From contig CAOKHR010000178.1 of NCBI GenBank assembly GCA_948468325.1, positions 1 through 5,489 of the forward strand: DNA of 5,489 nt, written 5' to 3'. Of this stretch, positions 5,088-5,489 are shown piece by piece. The notes beneath the pieces are model-generated. The model did not search any database and had not been told where the DNA came from. It was given only the letters and a program-made list of their open reading frames with translations. The translations under genes were made by a program, and so were the position numbers. Source of the stretch: an uncultured Lachnospiraceae bacterium. GTDB taxonomy: Bacteria; Bacillota; Clostridia; Lachnospirales; Lachnospiraceae. Positions within the stretch are counted from its first letter, which is position 1, and each line of letters begins with the position of its first letter.

Positions 5088-5489
5088 ATGAAGCTTTCTA
5101 CACTTTGCTACATTGAAAAAGACGGCTGTTATCTGATGCTCCACCGCACCAAAAAACAAAACGATGTCAACCACGATAAATGGATTGGCGTTGGCGGAAA
5201 ATTTGAGCCGGATGAAATGCCGGAAGAATGTCTGCTTCGGGAAGTCAGGGAAGAAACAGGCCTTAATCTCTCGGCATACCGTTACAGAGGAATCCTGACA
5301 TTTATCTGTGACGGATGGGAAAGTGAATATATTCACTTATATACAGCCACAGAATTTGAAGGCAGCCTGATTGAATGCAATGAAGGGACTTTAGAATGGG
5401 TTCCAAAAGATAAAATCGAAACTCTGCCCATTTGGGAAGGAGACAAAATTTTTCTTCGTCTCCTTGCCGAAAATGCAGGATTTTTTTAT
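5088..5489 (+). CDS. NUDIX hydrolase, 8-oxo-dGTP diphosphatase-like (partial)
   Basis: The reading frame is open from the ATG at 5088 to the right edge (134 codons, no stop), so the C-terminus is missing; relatives are about 150-160 residues. The Nudix box is complete at residues 37-59 and fits GX5EX7REUXEEXGU exactly, with REVREETGL at 51-59. This motif binds the metal and cleaves nucleoside diphosphate-X bonds. KWIGVGGKFE (31-40) and the short N-terminal strand YLMLHRTKK (15-23) are typical of Firmicutes proteins annotated MutT/8-oxo-dGTP diphosphatase, which remove oxidised nucleotides. The exact substrate is inferred. CAGGAG (5071-5076) lies 11 bases upstream. No terminator separates it from ktrA, so it probably belongs to the same transcript. 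Confidence 0.88.
   Translation, partial: MKLSTLCYIEKDGCYLMLHRTKKQNDVNHDKWIGVGGKFEPDEMPEECLLREVREETGLNLSAYRYRGILTFICDGWESEYIHLYTATEFEGSLIECNEGTLEWVPKDKIETLPIWEGDKIFLRLLAENAGFFY

Noticed and set aside
5055..5336. 93-codon minus-strand open frame at the right end
   Set aside because: It lies opposite the NUDIX gene, whose complete Nudix box makes the plus strand the coding one; no ribosome binding site or recognisable motif.

Overview
This 5.5 kb window reads as an ordinary chromosomal housekeeping stretch of a spore-forming, low-to-moderate-GC Clostridia, most likely a Lachnospiraceae member. That assignment is inference from four things: a complete alpha/beta-type small acid-soluble spore protein (SASP) with a sigma-G-like promoter, AGGAGG-type ribosome binding sites, Bacillus-like KtrA/KtrB proteins, and the overall protein style. 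No mobile element, CRISPR array, RNA gene or phage remnant is visible.

Left part, minus strand (1-1290). The first codons of an unidentified protein run off the left edge (1-56). Just upstream of it in the same transcript is a TrmH/SpoU-family RNA 2'-O-methyltransferase (60-836) with its own promoter (872-900). Beyond that lies the monocistronic SASP gene (969-1181), bounded by a strong hairpin terminator (897-940) and a sigma-G-type promoter (1261-1289). A perfect hairpin sits at the predicted 5' end of the SASP mRNA.

Middle part, plus strand (1316-2388). A two-gene unit encodes a DJ-1/PfpI protein (1370-1921) and a CYTH/triphosphate-tunnel protein (1930-2388). The DJ-1 stop codon overlaps the ribosome binding site of the CYTH gene. 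The unit faces a minus-strand DUF1653 gene (2421-2918), and the two share one hairpin terminator (2371-2405) that contains the last CYTH codons and places the CYTH stop codon in the loop.

Right part, plus strand (2981-5489). Divergent promoters in a gap of about 130 bp serve the DUF1653 gene and a KtrB-KtrA potassium uptake operon (3048-4391 and 4414-5064). An incomplete NUDIX hydrolase (5088-5489) follows 23 bp later without a terminator and is probably co-transcribed. KtrB is the channel-like membrane subunit and KtrA the cytosolic nucleotide-binding gating subunit.

I found no convincing new biological system. The points most worth a second look are the SASP control region, the DJ-1/CYTH pairing, the uncharacterised C-terminal half of the DUF1653 protein, and the coding-sequence-embedded shared terminator.
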